Below are positions 1-9,289 of a DNA stretch of 64,000 bases, piece after piece. How positions within the stretch are numbered: the first letter of the stretch is position 1; each line of letters starts with the position of its first letter. Origin of the DNA: GCA-2746365 sp963711255 (GTDB lineage Bacteria; Pseudomonadota; Gammaproteobacteria; SZUA-229). The stretch spans positions 124,001-188,000 of the forward strand of contig CAVQDO010000023.1 in the NCBI GenBank assembly GCA_963711255.1, in the 5' to 3' direction. Position numbers and translations under genes: made by a program. The notes below the pieces were generated by a model. The model saw only the letters and a list, made by a program, of their open reading frames with translations. It had not been told where the DNA came from and did no database searches.

Positions 1-25
1 TTTTCTCTGCGTCTCTGTGCATCAA
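1..25. repeat. Partial degenerate copy of the palindromic intergenic repeat
   Basis: The first bases of the window read like a shortened arm of the element seen complete at 24320-24428 and 53543-53641 (a 'tctctgcg..tctctgtg' core). It sits just past the 3' end of the metallo-hydrolase gene. The other arm, if present, lies outside the window. Confidence 0.45.
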
Positions 26-36
26 GTTTTTAGCTA

Positions 37-1047
37 CTAAAACTCCGCCGCTTCCACTTCACCATAAGCCTGCGCACCATGCGGGCCGATTTCAAGTTCG
101 TAGCCTGCCCAGTCTTTGTAGGCGTCGGTTGTTTCCCGGGTGATAGTGATGACATCACTGCTATCCAGGTCTTCTTCAAAGGCTTTTTGAGCGGCTTCGT
201 AGATCAGCATTAAATATCCCAGGTAATCTTCGACCATTTTTTTATCGCCGGTGGGTCCGTGTCCTGGCACATAAGTATTTATGTCACTTTCGAGAATGGT
301 GTTGATCGTTGAAATATTCCCCTGGAAGGTGCCATCCGATGTTCTGGGAAGACGCAGCGATAACACATTATCACCCAGGAAGACGACAGACTGATCGACG
401 ACCTCAATCATGATATCTGTTTTGGTATGCGCGACACCATAATGATGAATTTTAAACCGGGTATCGCCGACTGTAATAATATCTTCATTATCAACCGTGT
501 GTTGCGGTGCAACCACAATGGTGCCATCACTGGCGCCTTCGGTCATGCGACTCATCGTATTGACCCAGTTTTCACCCTCGCCGTTTTTAATTTCGACCAG
601 CATTTGCGGATGGCCATATATTTTCACCTCGGGGTAGGCATCCTTAATTGCCTGGTTACCTAGCCAGTGGTCACCGTGAATATGGGTGTTAAATACGGCA
701 ACAACAGGCTGATCACTGATTTTTTTAATCTCGGCCAGTACGTTATTACCAATATGTACTGTTGAACCAGGATCAATCACGACCAGTCCAGCGGAGGTTT
801 TGACCAGCCCGGGATTGTTCATAAAACCTTTGTTGCCCGGGTTTGGCAGCTCACGCGGGCCATGAATAATCCAGGTGTTCTCCGCGACTTTATCAAATGC
901 ATAGGGAAAATCAGCATTACTGCTAACAGCGACGCCAGCTTGTGTTTTGCTTTCTGTATTTTCCTGGTTGCCATCATTTGATGGGGAGCATGCAGTGAGT
1001 AATGCGAGTAATGAAAGTACCGATATTATTCTTTTCTGAAAATTCAT
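37..1047 (-). CDS. MBL-fold metallo-hydrolase, predicted lipoprotein
   Basis: Metallo-beta-lactamase-fold hydrolase of about 336 residues, probably anchored in a membrane facing the periplasm. An ATG farther upstream (1227) is open, but the start at 1047 gives a clean lipoprotein signal: hydrophobic segment then lipobox LTAC with Cys20. The zinc motif THIHGDH lies at residues 121-127, followed by a later His in 'VAHTKTD', an Asp in 'FLGDN' and 'PGHG', so both metal sites look intact. The family covers lactamases, thioesterases and SoxH-like enzymes of sulfur oxidisers; the substrate cannot be told here. It follows the DUF1304 gene by 14 bases and is probably cotranscribed with it. Confidence 0.75.
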   Translation of the reverse strand: MNFQKRIISVLSLLALLTACSPSNDGNQENTESKTQAGVAVSSNADFPYAFDKVAENTWIIHGPRELPNPGNKGFMNNPGLVKTSAGLVVIDPGSTVHIGNNVLAEIKKISDQPVVAVFNTHIHGDHWLGNQAIKDAYPEVKIYGHPQMLVEIKNGEGENWVNTMSRMTEGASDGTIVVAPQHTVDNEDIITVGDTRFKIHHYGVAHTKTDIMIEVVDQSVVFLGDNVLSLRLPRTSDGTFQGNISTINTILESDINTYVPGHGPTGDKKMVEDYLGYLMLIYEAAQKAFEEDLDSSDVITITRETTDAYKDWAGYELEIGPHGAQAYGEVEAAEF

Positions 1048-1061
1048 AATTAATACCAAAA

Positions 1062-1421
1062 TTATTTTTCTGTTAATAGTAATAAGGCTAAAGCAATAAC
1101 TGCTGGCAAAGCCTGTATCCATAGTATCGTGCGTTTGGCAGTCATGCCGCCATATATGCCTGCAATAATAATACATATAAGGAAAAAGACCAATGCATCG
1201 TAACCGTTTGTACTGAGCAGGCTCCATAGTAAACCGGCCGCGAGGAAACCGTTATATAAACCCTGGTTAGCTGCCAGTGTGGCAGATTGACGGGCATATT
1301 CTTCTGAGAGGCCAAATGTTTTTCGGCCAAACGGTGTTTTCCAGAGAAACATTTCGAGCACAAGAAATAATACGTGCAGAACAATGACCAGGCAGATGCT
1401 GATAATTGTTAATGTATTCAT
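1062..1421 (-). CDS. DUF1304 family small membrane protein
   Basis: A 119-residue integral membrane protein with about four hydrophobic segments and the DUF1304 pattern: N-terminal helix, then 'LEMFLW.TPFGRKTFGL', then 'NQGLYNGFLAAGL'. No function is established for the family. The start codon overlaps the stop of the upstream DUF1415 gene by four bases (ATGA type), which indicates translational coupling. The MBL-fold lipoprotein gene follows 14 bases after its stop. Confidence 0.8.
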   Translation of the reverse strand: MNTLTIISICLVIVLHVLFLVLEMFLWKTPFGRKTFGLSEEYARQSATLAANQGLYNGFLAAGLLWSLLSTNGYDALVFFLICIIIAGIYGGMTAKRTILWIQALPAVIALALLLLTEK

Positions 1422-1987
1422 GATTCCTGCTGCATGATTTTATTTAATGTTTGCTGCATAGCCTGGTAGCCAATTGCCTGCAGCCTGTTGATGTTGTCCT
1501 GTGGCACCTGCTCAATGTTTTCATAGCTGGCTATGGCCCGTTCAAGACTGTCTTCTCGAATCAGGTGCAACATCGGGTAGGGCGAGCGATTAGTAAAATT
1601 ACTGGCATCATTTTTATCACTGCCGGCAAAAAGATATTCCGGGTGAAAACTGGCGAGTTGATATACGCCTGTATAGTTGAGATCTTCCAGTAATAAATTG
1701 GCCAGGTGTAACAGCTCCAGGTAATCATCAAACGACTGGTAGCCATGAGGAAATATAGCCAGGCTGGTTTCAATGTCTGTTGATTCGTCGAGCTGGTTAA
1801 AACAGGCAGCCAGCTGCTGTAGATCCAGTTCCATGCTGTCATTACTGATAATGGAATAGTTGATGCTGTTATCAATGAAAACCTGCGATGCAAAAGGGCA
1901 AAGGTTTAAACCAATAACAACCTGGCTGATCCAGTCCTTTGTTTGCTGAATTACGGCCTGCTCAGTAATAGTCTGGTTCAATGTCAA
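1418..1987 (-). CDS. DUF1415 domain-containing protein
   Basis: A 189-residue soluble protein recognised as DUF1415 by its N-terminal pattern ('TKDWISQVVIGLNLCPFA') and the later 'FHPEYLFAG' and 'NRSPYPMLHLIRE' blocks. The Cys-Pro and several His/Glu residues are conserved in the family as I recall it, but no activity is known. It lies between a conserved alpha-helical gene and DUF1304 on the same strand, with the downstream overlap suggesting one transcript. Confidence 0.8.
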   Translation of the reverse strand: MTLNQTITEQAVIQQTKDWISQVVIGLNLCPFASQVFIDNSINYSIISNDSMELDLQQLAACFNQLDESTDIETSLAIFPHGYQSFDDYLELLHLANLLLEDLNYTGVYQLASFHPEYLFAGSDKNDASNFTNRSPYPMLHLIREDSLERAIASYENIEQVPQDNINRLQAIGYQAMQQTLNKIMQQES

Positions 1988-2005
1988 ATACTGGTTGAGT
2001 AGTGA

Positions 2006-2560
2006 CTAGTGCGTGTCTAACTTGGCGAGCTCATTTAATATTTGCGTGATTAATGATTCGCCCTGTGGGCCCATGCGGGTACAGAGTTTGTCGACACTGC
2101 GCTCACCATCTATCAGCTCTTTCATTACGGCACTTAGATTTGCCATGTCACCGCCTGCACGCGACATCTGTTCGGCCATAGTACCTAGCATTGAGAGTGC
2201 ATTATGATCGCCGTGACGCGCATCATTAATCAGTCGTGCCAGCATAGGTGCAGCTTTAGTCGCATCACCGCTCTGTTGTTCTACGGTGGGCAGGCTGGTA
2301 GGGTCCTGCAGGCCGCGTAATATACGTTCAACAATAATAACGTCCTCGTCATCCAGGCCGTTTAGCAGCGATTGATCACGACTGCCCGCTAGAATCTTGT
2401 TGATGGCATTGACCAGTGCCTGCCAGCCATTTTGTGCAGACTGTTGCAGTACTATATCCAGTTGCGGTTTGAAGTCCGGGTTATGAATTGTCTGTACCAC
2501 AGCCAGTACCAGGCTGGCATGAGTTTGAATTATCTGTTCGGCTTTTTCTGGAGTAGGCAT
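2006..2560 (-). CDS. Hypothetical alpha-helical protein
   Basis: A 184-residue protein without signal peptide or membrane segment. It is rich in Leu, Ala and acidic residues and looks all-helical, with repeated 'L..L......L' spacing and a run near residues 100-145 that resembles two helical hairpin repeats. I do not recognise a family. It precedes the DUF1415 gene by 18 bases on the same strand. The ATG at 2560 is preceded by poly-A/pyrimidine sequence without a clear ribosome binding site. Confidence 0.6.
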   Translation of the reverse strand: MPTPEKAEQIIQTHASLVLAVVQTIHNPDFKPQLDIVLQQSAQNGWQALVNAINKILAGSRDQSLLNGLDDEDVIIVERILRGLQDPTSLPTVEQQSGDATKAAPMLARLINDARHGDHNALSMLGTMAEQMSRAGGDMANLSAVMKELIDGERSVDKLCTRMGPQGESLITQILNELAKLDTH

Positions 2561-2648
2561 GGTAGTTTTTTTTGGTATCTGGTTTTACGGATATCAGCTT
2601 TGCTGAGGATAACGTGAGGCGCAGAGGTTTTGCAAGTGATTTTAAATT

Positions 2649-2691
2649 AGCAGATTCGGTTTATAGTAATTATAAATAAGCCGAATCTGCT
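2649..2691 (-). terminator. Hairpin after valS
   Basis: An 11-bp perfect stem (AGCAGATTCGG with CCGAATCTGCT) encloses a nested TTTATA/TATAAA stem, directly downstream of the valS stop at 2698. The valS transcript would form the hairpin, but the trailing U tract is short and mixed (AATTTAAAATC), so efficiency is uncertain. It separates valS from the 2006-2560 gene. Confidence 0.6.
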
Positions 2692-2697
2692 GTTTCC

Positions 2698-5565
2698 TTA
2701 TAGCTTGCCGATTTTTTCAGCCTGCTCCTTTAGCTGCTCAATGGCGGTGGTCATTTCGGTGAGGCGAGTCCTTTCTTTTTCCACCACGGCTGCCGGTGCT
2801 TTATCGACAAAGCTTTTATTCACCAGTTTTGCCGTTGTTTTGTCCACGTTAAGCTGGATTTTGCTGATTTCTTTTTGTAGACGGGCAAGCTCGGCGTCTT
2901 TATCGATCAGGCCCGCCAGCGGGATCAGGATTTTCATTTCACCGACCAGGGCAGTGGCAGATTCCGGGGCCGCATCATCATTGCCCAGCCACTGGCTGCT
3001 TTCCAGTTTAGCCAGTGTCTCGATAAACGACTGGTTATCGGTATAAAGTGTTTTGTCACTGTCTGAGGCATTTTGTATTAGCACGGGCAGCGGTTTACCA
3101 GGGGGTATATCCATTTCCGAGCGGATGCGGCGAACACCGCTGATAAAGGCTTTTACCCATTCCAGTTCTTTTTCGGCAGTAAGGTCAATTTTGCTGCTAT
3201 CCGATACAGGGTAAGGCTGCAGCATAATGGTGTCCCCGGTTTTACCCGCAAGCGGCGCCACGTACTGCCAGCATTCTTCGGTGATAAATGGAATAACCGG
3301 GTGGTTTAAACGCAATATTGTTTCTAATACGCGAACCAGGGTGCGTCGTGTGCCGCGCTGTTCATTCTGCGGTGTTTCATCATTAAATAAAACAGGCTTG
3401 GATAGTTCCAGGTACCAGTCGCAGTAATCTTCCCAGACAAAGGCGTAAAGATCCTGTGCCACCAGATCGATGCGTGAATTAACAATATGCTGTTCGATTC
3501 TTGCTTCAACGTGTTGCAGACGTGAAATAATCCAGCGGTCAGCCAGAGATAGTACAACGTCCGGGTTGTCGCTGCCGTCCTCCAGTAAGCCCGAGTCTTT
3601 TCCTTCTGTCTGCATTAATACGTAACGCGTTGCATTCCATAATTTGTTGCAGAAGTTTCGATAACCTTCAATGCGGCCAGGGGAGAAAACCACGTCACGG
3701 CCGGTGGTTGCCAGCGAAGCAAAGGTAAAGCGCATGGCGTCTGTGCCAAACGCGGGAATACCGTCCGGCAGGTTTTTACGCGTAAGTTTCTCAATACGCT
3801 CTATCATGTGCGGCTGCATTACTGCTTCGGTACGCTTCTTGACCAGTGCTTCGAGGTCGATGCCGTCGATAACATCGATAGGGTCGAGTACGTTGCCTTT
3901 GGATTTTGACATTTTCTGGCCTTCGCCATCGCGAACAAGGCCATGTACGTAAACTTCACGGAATGGAACATCGTCCATGAATTTAAGCCCCATCATAATC
4001 ATGCGGGCGACCCAGAAGAAAATAATATCAAAACCGGTTACCAGTACACTGGTCGGATAATATTTTTCCAGCTCGGGTGTTTTTTCCGGCCAGCCTAATG
4101 TCGAGAAGGGCCATAGTGCAGACGAGAACCAGGTATCCAGTACATCTTCGTCCTGGGTAAGCAGGTAATCCTCAGGTAGTTTGTTTTTAGTGCGGACATC
4201 TTCGATGTTGTAACCAACGTAGACATTGCCCTGTTCGTCATACCAGGCGGGGATACGGTGGCCCCACCAGATCTGGCGAGAAATACACCAGTCTTCGATG
4301 TTGTGCATCCATTCAAAATAGGTGTTTTTCCAGTTGTCGGGTACGAACTTGATATCACCGTCTTCAACGGCTTTAATCGCCGGCTTTGCCAGTGGTTCAA
4401 CCTTGACGTACCACTGATCGGTGAGAAAAGGCTCGATTACTGCATTGGAACGGTCGCCGCGCGGCACCATGAGTTTGTGGTCGGCAACTTTCTCAAGCAG
4501 GCCTGCAGCTTCCAGGTCTGCAACAATTCGCTTACGCGCTTGGTAACGATCCAGACCGATATAGGCTTCTGGAATAATATTATTAACGTCGTCTTCGTTG
4601 TCGCGAATTGCGGCATCATTGGTGAAAATATTAATTAAGCCGCCATAAGGCAATTCACGAACTTCCGTTTTATCTTTGTGGCGCGTCCATACCTGGTAGT
4701 CATTAAAATCATGTGCGGGCGTGATTTTCACACAGCCGGTACCAAATTCAGGATCAACGTGCTCGTCAGCGATTACAGGAATTTTGCGACCGGTTAGCGG
4801 CAGTTCCAGGAATTCACCTAACAGGTAGGAGTAGCGTTCATCCGTCGGGTTAACGGCAACGGCGAAGTCGCCCAGCAGCGTTTCCGGGCGGGTAGTGGCA
4901 ACCACGATGTGGCCGGCTCCATTACTGCGGGGGTAGCGCATATGCCACATGTGACCGGATTCTTCTTTCGACAATACTTCCAGGTCAGATACCGCGGTGT
5001 GTAAAACCGGGTCCCAGTTAACCAGCCGTTTGCCACGATAAATTAAGCCCTCTTCGTAGAGGCGGACAAAGACTTCGGTAACAGCGGTGGATAAACCCTC
5101 ATCCATGGTGAAGCGTTCACGTGACCAGTCCAGTGAGGCTCCCATGCGGCGTAATTGTTTGGTAATGGTGTTGCCGGAGTGCTCCTTCCATTCCCAGATT
5201 TTTTCGGTGAATTTTTCACGGCCATAGTCATGGCGTGTTTTGCCCTCGGCATTAATCAGTCGTTCAACCACCATCTGTGTCGCAATACCGGCATGATCGG
5301 TGCCAACCTGCCATAAGGTGCTATCACCTTTCATGCGGTGGTAGCGAATCATGGCATCCATAATGGTGTCCTGAAAAGCGTGGCCCATGTGTAAACGTCC
5401 GGTGACGTTGGGCGGCGGGATCATGATGCAGAAGTTTTCGCGTTCTTTGCTGGCGCCGTCGCTATCAGCACCTTCGATGGTTTGCTCGGCATTAAAGTAG
5501 CCGTTTTGCTCCCATGTCTGGTACCACTTATCTTCGATGGCCTGGGGATTGTAGGTTTTTTCCAT
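2698..5565 (-). CDS. valS: Valine--tRNA ligase
   Basis: Class I aminoacyl-tRNA synthetase that charges tRNA-Val. At 955 residues it has the usual length. Signature HMGH is at residues 59-62 and KMSKS at about 551-555. Between them lies the CP1 editing domain ('TTRPETLLGDFAVAV', 'GTGCVKITPAHDFND'). The anticodon-binding domain contains 'LSLADRWIISRLQ', and the C-terminus is the heptad-rich coiled coil of ValRS ('LARLQKEISKIQ'). It is the last gene of a pepA-acidic protein-valS run; in Escherichia coli holC lies between pepA and valS. Confidence 0.98.
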   Translation of the reverse strand: MEKTYNPQAIEDKWYQTWEQNGYFNAEQTIEGADSDGASKERENFCIMIPPPNVTGRLHMGHAFQDTIMDAMIRYHRMKGDSTLWQVGTDHAGIATQMVVERLINAEGKTRHDYGREKFTEKIWEWKEHSGNTITKQLRRMGASLDWSRERFTMDEGLSTAVTEVFVRLYEEGLIYRGKRLVNWDPVLHTAVSDLEVLSKEESGHMWHMRYPRSNGAGHIVVATTRPETLLGDFAVAVNPTDERYSYLLGEFLELPLTGRKIPVIADEHVDPEFGTGCVKITPAHDFNDYQVWTRHKDKTEVRELPYGGLINIFTNDAAIRDNEDDVNNIIPEAYIGLDRYQARKRIVADLEAAGLLEKVADHKLMVPRGDRSNAVIEPFLTDQWYVKVEPLAKPAIKAVEDGDIKFVPDNWKNTYFEWMHNIEDWCISRQIWWGHRIPAWYDEQGNVYVGYNIEDVRTKNKLPEDYLLTQDEDVLDTWFSSALWPFSTLGWPEKTPELEKYYPTSVLVTGFDIIFFWVARMIMMGLKFMDDVPFREVYVHGLVRDGEGQKMSKSKGNVLDPIDVIDGIDLEALVKKRTEAVMQPHMIERIEKLTRKNLPDGIPAFGTDAMRFTFASLATTGRDVVFSPGRIEGYRNFCNKLWNATRYVLMQTEGKDSGLLEDGSDNPDVVLSLADRWIISRLQHVEARIEQHIVNSRIDLVAQDLYAFVWEDYCDWYLELSKPVLFNDETPQNEQRGTRRTLVRVLETILRLNHPVIPFITEECWQYVAPLAGKTGDTIMLQPYPVSDSSKIDLTAEKELEWVKAFISGVRRIRSEMDIPPGKPLPVLIQNASDSDKTLYTDNQSFIETLAKLESSQWLGNDDAAPESATALVGEMKILIPLAGLIDKDAELARLQKEISKIQLNVDKTTAKLVNKSFVDKAPAAVVEKERTRLTEMTTAIEQLKEQAEKIGKL

Positions 5566-5661
5566 TATGGACTCAGTTGACCGGATTCAAACGCAGAATT
5601 ATAGCAAAACTTGGCCCGAAACACGGCTTAAATGTCGTTTAAAGCCGGCGCAGTTTGTGGT

Positions 5662-6453
5662 TTAGTTTTCGGTTTGATCGTCAGCAGGTATTTTGCCGGG
5701 GACAAATTCCGCAGGCAGTTTTTCTTTCAACGCCTGTTGCAGCGCTAATCGCAGTTGTTGCTCCAGATCGGGCAGGATTTTATTGACTACATCTTCAATG
5801 ATTAAATCGGTATCCAGGCCGGCGGTGTTGTCAGCTATTTCAGGACTGTCAACATGTGGAGAGGCTGCCTGCAAGTGTTCTATGGTGCGTTCTTCAGTAA
5901 TGACGGTTTCGGAATAATCGGTATGAGTGATATCCTCGGTCATTCTAATGACTGAGCTGTAATCAACTATCGCCGATTCAGTTATCTCGGGTTCAATGGA
6001 TTCAGGTTTAATGAAATCAGAATCATTGAAATCAGGTTCGATGGGTTCAACAGTCTGCTCATGCTCAGCGGCAATATCGCTATCAATATAAATCGTATTT
6101 TCGACGAACTCGGCTTTAAAGGCAGAATCTAGTTCGCCCAGTTGAGGCTCGGGCTTTGCATGCTCAGGATTTGTTTCGAGACGGTCATCGCTGGAACTTA
6201 CTTCTGGCTCGGCAGTGAATAGATCAAACTCATCCTCTACTGCATCTTCTGTTTCTTCGAGCGGAATTATTTCAGGAGTCGCTGCAGCGGCATCACTTTC
6301 TACAAACTCAGCTTCTGCTTCGTCTGCAATTTCCACGAAAAAGTCATCATCCCGATCCGCTGAGCTGGAAGCATCCGTTTTCCTGTTTTCGTCATCGCTG
6401 GTGGCAATAACATCATCAAGAATAGGAATGCTTTCAGGATCGTAATCAGGCAT
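5662..6453 (-). CDS. Acidic protein between pepA and valS
   Basis: A 263-residue, very acidic (Asp/Glu-rich), Ser/Thr-containing protein of low complexity with no signal peptide or membrane segment. Only the ends look conserved: an N-terminal 'IPILDDVI' motif and a C-terminal amphipathic helix (about residues 220-250, 'LEQQLRLALQQALKEKLP'). Proteins with this shape are found next to holC/valS in other proteobacteria; I know of no function. The gene begins 38 bases after pepA and ends 96 bases before valS. The middle is likely disordered, so this is probably a protein-interaction or spacer protein; that is inference. Confidence 0.6.
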   Translation of the reverse strand: MPDYDPESIPILDDVIATSDDENRKTDASSSADRDDDFFVEIADEAEAEFVESDAAAATPEIIPLEETEDAVEDEFDLFTAEPEVSSSDDRLETNPEHAKPEPQLGELDSAFKAEFVENTIYIDSDIAAEHEQTVEPIEPDFNDSDFIKPESIEPEITESAIVDYSSVIRMTEDITHTDYSETVITEERTIEHLQAASPHVDSPEIADNTAGLDTDLIIEDVVNKILPDLEQQLRLALQQALKEKLPAEFVPGKIPADDQTEN

Positions 6454-6491
6454 CGGCTTGGTTCATAATATTGGTAAGCGGTTATACACTA

Positions 6492-7991
6492 TTATTTATC
6501 AGTTTGCAGACGGTCGAGCACGTATTGCGTTAACAGGCCAACCGGTCGCCCAGTCGCACCTTTATCCACGCCGCTTTTCCATGCAACACCGGCAATATCA
6601 AGGTGCGCCCAGTGGTATTTTTTGGTGAATCGGGAAAGGAAGCAGGCTGCGGTGATCGTACCCGCACCTTTGCCGCCGATATTCGCCATATCTGCAAAAT
6701 TACTTTTCAACTGGTCCTGGTAGTCATCCCATAAAGGCAGTTGCCAGCAGCGGTCGCCGCTGCTCTGACCGGCAGATAATAAATCGTTAGCCAGCGGGTT
6801 ATGGTTACTAAGCAGGCCGGCGGGGTGTGCGCCCAGCGCCACAATACAGGCACCTGTCAGGGTGGCGATATCAATGACAACGTCCGGGTTAAATTTCTCA
6901 GCATAGGTTAAGGCATCACATAGAATCAGCCTGCCTTCAGCATCGGTATTTAATATTTCAATTGTCTGGCCGGACATACTGGTGACAATGTCGCCGGGAC
7001 GTGAAGCAATACCATCGGGCATGTTTTCCACGGTCGGTATAAGGCCGATAACATTAATTGGCAACTGCAGTTCAGCACAGGCGCTCATCACGCCTATGAC
7101 ACTGGCTGCGCCGCACATGTCATATTTCATTTCATCCATGGCGGCGCCCGGTTTCAGACTGATGCCGCCGGAATCAAAGGTGACACCTTTGCCAACAAAT
7201 ACGATGGGAGCCTGTTTCTTGTCGCCCGCCATGTATTCTATAGTGATTAGCTTGGCTGGTTCGCGGCTGCCCCTGGAAACAGAGAGCAATGAGCCCATGC
7301 CCAGTTTTTCCATGTCTTTTTCTTCCAGTACGCTGGTCTTGATTTTACTGTGCTGCTTGGCAAGTTTGACCGACTGCTTGGCCAGGTAATCAGGCGTACA
7401 AATGTTACCGGGAAGATTGCTCAGGTCTTTGGCCAGGTGAATGCCTGCTGAAATTGCCATGCCGTTGCGAACAGCCTGTTCTCCCTGCATTAGCTGACCA
7501 CGACCGTTAACGCTGAAAATAAATTTTCTCAGTGGGCGTCTTGATTCCTTCTTTTCAGTTTTTAACTGGTTGAAGGTATATAAAGCTTCATCGATCGCTT
7601 CAATAGAGTGTTGAATCTTCCAGTTAATGTCTTTACGTTTTACCGGTATGTCCGTCAGGTATGAGGCAATTTCGGTGGCGCCGCTTGATTGCAGCCTTTT
7701 AACCATATTGTTATTTATTTTGTAGAACGCGTTGACGTCTATATTCTTCTCTTTGCCGCAGCCAATCAGTAAAACGCGATCACACAAAGTGTTTTCTACA
7801 TTGTGGAGTAACAGGGTATTGCCGAGGTCGCCTTCTATTTCGCCGCGCCTGATTAAATTTGAAATATAGCCGTTGCTGGCTTTATCGATAATTTTTGCAG
7901 AAGGTGAAAGTTTTCTTGAGGCGTAAATGGGAATAACAACGCAGCCGATGCGCTGTTTTTCGGGGTTACCACTTTTAACTGTGTACTCCAT
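6492..7991 (-). CDS. pepA: Leucyl aminopeptidase (M17), PepA
   Basis: Cytosolic leucine aminopeptidase of family M17; in E. coli it also binds DNA at Xer recombination sites. At 499 residues it matches the family length. Dimetal ligands are visible: Lys268 and Asp273 ('GKGVTFDSGG'), Asp291 ('KYDMCG'), and Asp350 and Glu352 within the signature NTDAEGRL (348-355). The ATG at 7991 opens a 198-base divergent intergenic region shared with lptF, the order known from many gammaproteobacteria. Confidence 0.95.
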   Translation of the reverse strand: MEYTVKSGNPEKQRIGCVVIPIYASRKLSPSAKIIDKASNGYISNLIRRGEIEGDLGNTLLLHNVENTLCDRVLLIGCGKEKNIDVNAFYKINNNMVKRLQSSGATEIASYLTDIPVKRKDINWKIQHSIEAIDEALYTFNQLKTEKKESRRPLRKFIFSVNGRGQLMQGEQAVRNGMAISAGIHLAKDLSNLPGNICTPDYLAKQSVKLAKQHSKIKTSVLEEKDMEKLGMGSLLSVSRGSREPAKLITIEYMAGDKKQAPIVFVGKGVTFDSGGISLKPGAAMDEMKYDMCGAASVIGVMSACAELQLPINVIGLIPTVENMPDGIASRPGDIVTSMSGQTIEILNTDAEGRLILCDALTYAEKFNPDVVIDIATLTGACIVALGAHPAGLLSNHNPLANDLLSAGQSSGDRCWQLPLWDDYQDQLKSNFADMANIGGKGAGTITAACFLSRFTKKYHWAHLDIAGVAWKSGVDKGATGRPVGLLTQYVLDRLQTDK

Positions 7992-8189
7992 GGGGGCTCC
8001 GTGAAATGATAGGATTCAGCGAGGTAGAATATGACAATAGATTGTATGCAATTTATGGCACTGAGGGTAGGGTGTTTTGTGTGTTTTTTAGCTCAGCTTT
8101 GTGAAATTTTGTGAATTATTGCCGTTAGCCTAACTTTTCAGGTTAAACTTCTGTTTTGCCGTGTAAAAATCTTTCCAATCTGCATAAAA

Positions 8190-9272
8190 ATGAAACTGAC
8201 AATCATCGATAAATATATTGCAAAAGAATTGCTAACAGCATTTTTGTCGGTGATATTTGTTTTATTAATTATCGTGCTTAGCACCGAAGTAGTGCATCTG
8301 CTCAAGTGGGTGTCACAGGGCGTGATTCCACTCAGTGCCTTTATCTCTTATTTGACGAATAGCCTTTTTGAATTCAGTGTTATTTTGATACCGCTGAGTT
8401 TGCTTATGGGCATATTGCTCGCCTTTGGCCGGCTTTATCGCGACAGTGAAATGGCTGCAATTATGTCGGCGGGGATAGGCCCTATGCAGTGGTACCGTCC
8501 GCTAATGCTGGTGACTATTCCTGTAACCCTGTTATTGCTAATTTCGATGCTTTATATAAAGCCTCTGATTACACATCAGCGTGCGTTGATTACTGCAGAG
8601 CTGAAAAGCCAGGCTGAAGTCGATTCTATACTGGTTGGCCAGTTTAATCGGGCGGGTTCGGGCGATGCCGTGCTATTTCTGGAATCGGATGAAAAAAATA
8701 GTGACCAGGTGAAAAATGTATTTTTTCAGCAGCTTCATAATGAACAAAATCATGTTGATCTGGCTGCAGGTACCAGTAATTACTATAACGAAGACGGGCG
8801 CCGCTACATGATGATGCATGGCGGCACGCATTATGTTGGTAATGCGGGTGAAAAAAATTTCCAGATAGTTAAATACCGGGACTATGGTATTCATGTTGAC
8901 AGAAAACGGGTAAGTGCGCACTTTTCAGAAAAGTCTAAATCCGTCACCCAATTATGGAATTCTGATAGTGTTGTTGATAAGGCTGAACTGCAATGGCGGT
9001 TTACTCTGCCCATTGCCACAATCATCGTCGCATTTATGGCATTGCCATTAAGCCGCACAGACCCTAGAAGTGGCCGCTATGCAAAACTGGCGCTTGCGCT
9101 GATTTTATACCTGGTGTATTCCAATTTGCTGAGTGTCGGTAACACCTGGATTGTGCAGGAAAGAGTTCCGGTCTGGGTTGGTACATGGTGGGTGCACCTG
9201 ATTGCTATCGTCATAACCTTAATATTGTTAAAACGAAGCGGTTACTTAACGAGAGCAAAAGCTAATGTCTGA
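8190..9272 (+). CDS. lptF: LPS export permease LptF
   Basis: YjgP/YjgQ-family inner-membrane subunit of the LptB2FG ABC transporter that extracts lipopolysaccharide and passes it to LptC/LptA. It has 360 residues with three N-terminal membrane segments, a periplasmic jelly-roll-like domain (about 130-265) and three C-terminal segments. The family pattern 'LLMGILLAFGRLYRDSEMAAIMSAGIG' is visible. It is followed 17 bases later by lptG and is divergent from pepA. No clear Shine-Dalgarno precedes the ATG. Confidence 0.95.
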   Translation: MKLTIIDKYIAKELLTAFLSVIFVLLIIVLSTEVVHLLKWVSQGVIPLSAFISYLTNSLFEFSVILIPLSLLMGILLAFGRLYRDSEMAAIMSAGIGPMQWYRPLMLVTIPVTLLLLISMLYIKPLITHQRALITAELKSQAEVDSILVGQFNRAGSGDAVLFLESDEKNSDQVKNVFFQQLHNEQNHVDLAAGTSNYYNEDGRRYMMMHGGTHYVGNAGEKNFQIVKYRDYGIHVDRKRVSAHFSEKSKSVTQLWNSDSVVDKAELQWRFTLPIATIIVAFMALPLSRTDPRSGRYAKLALALILYLVYSNLLSVGNTWIVQERVPVWVGTWWVHLIAIVITLILLKRSGYLTRAKANV

Positions 9273-9289
9273 ATTTCCCCGGGTGTGCC

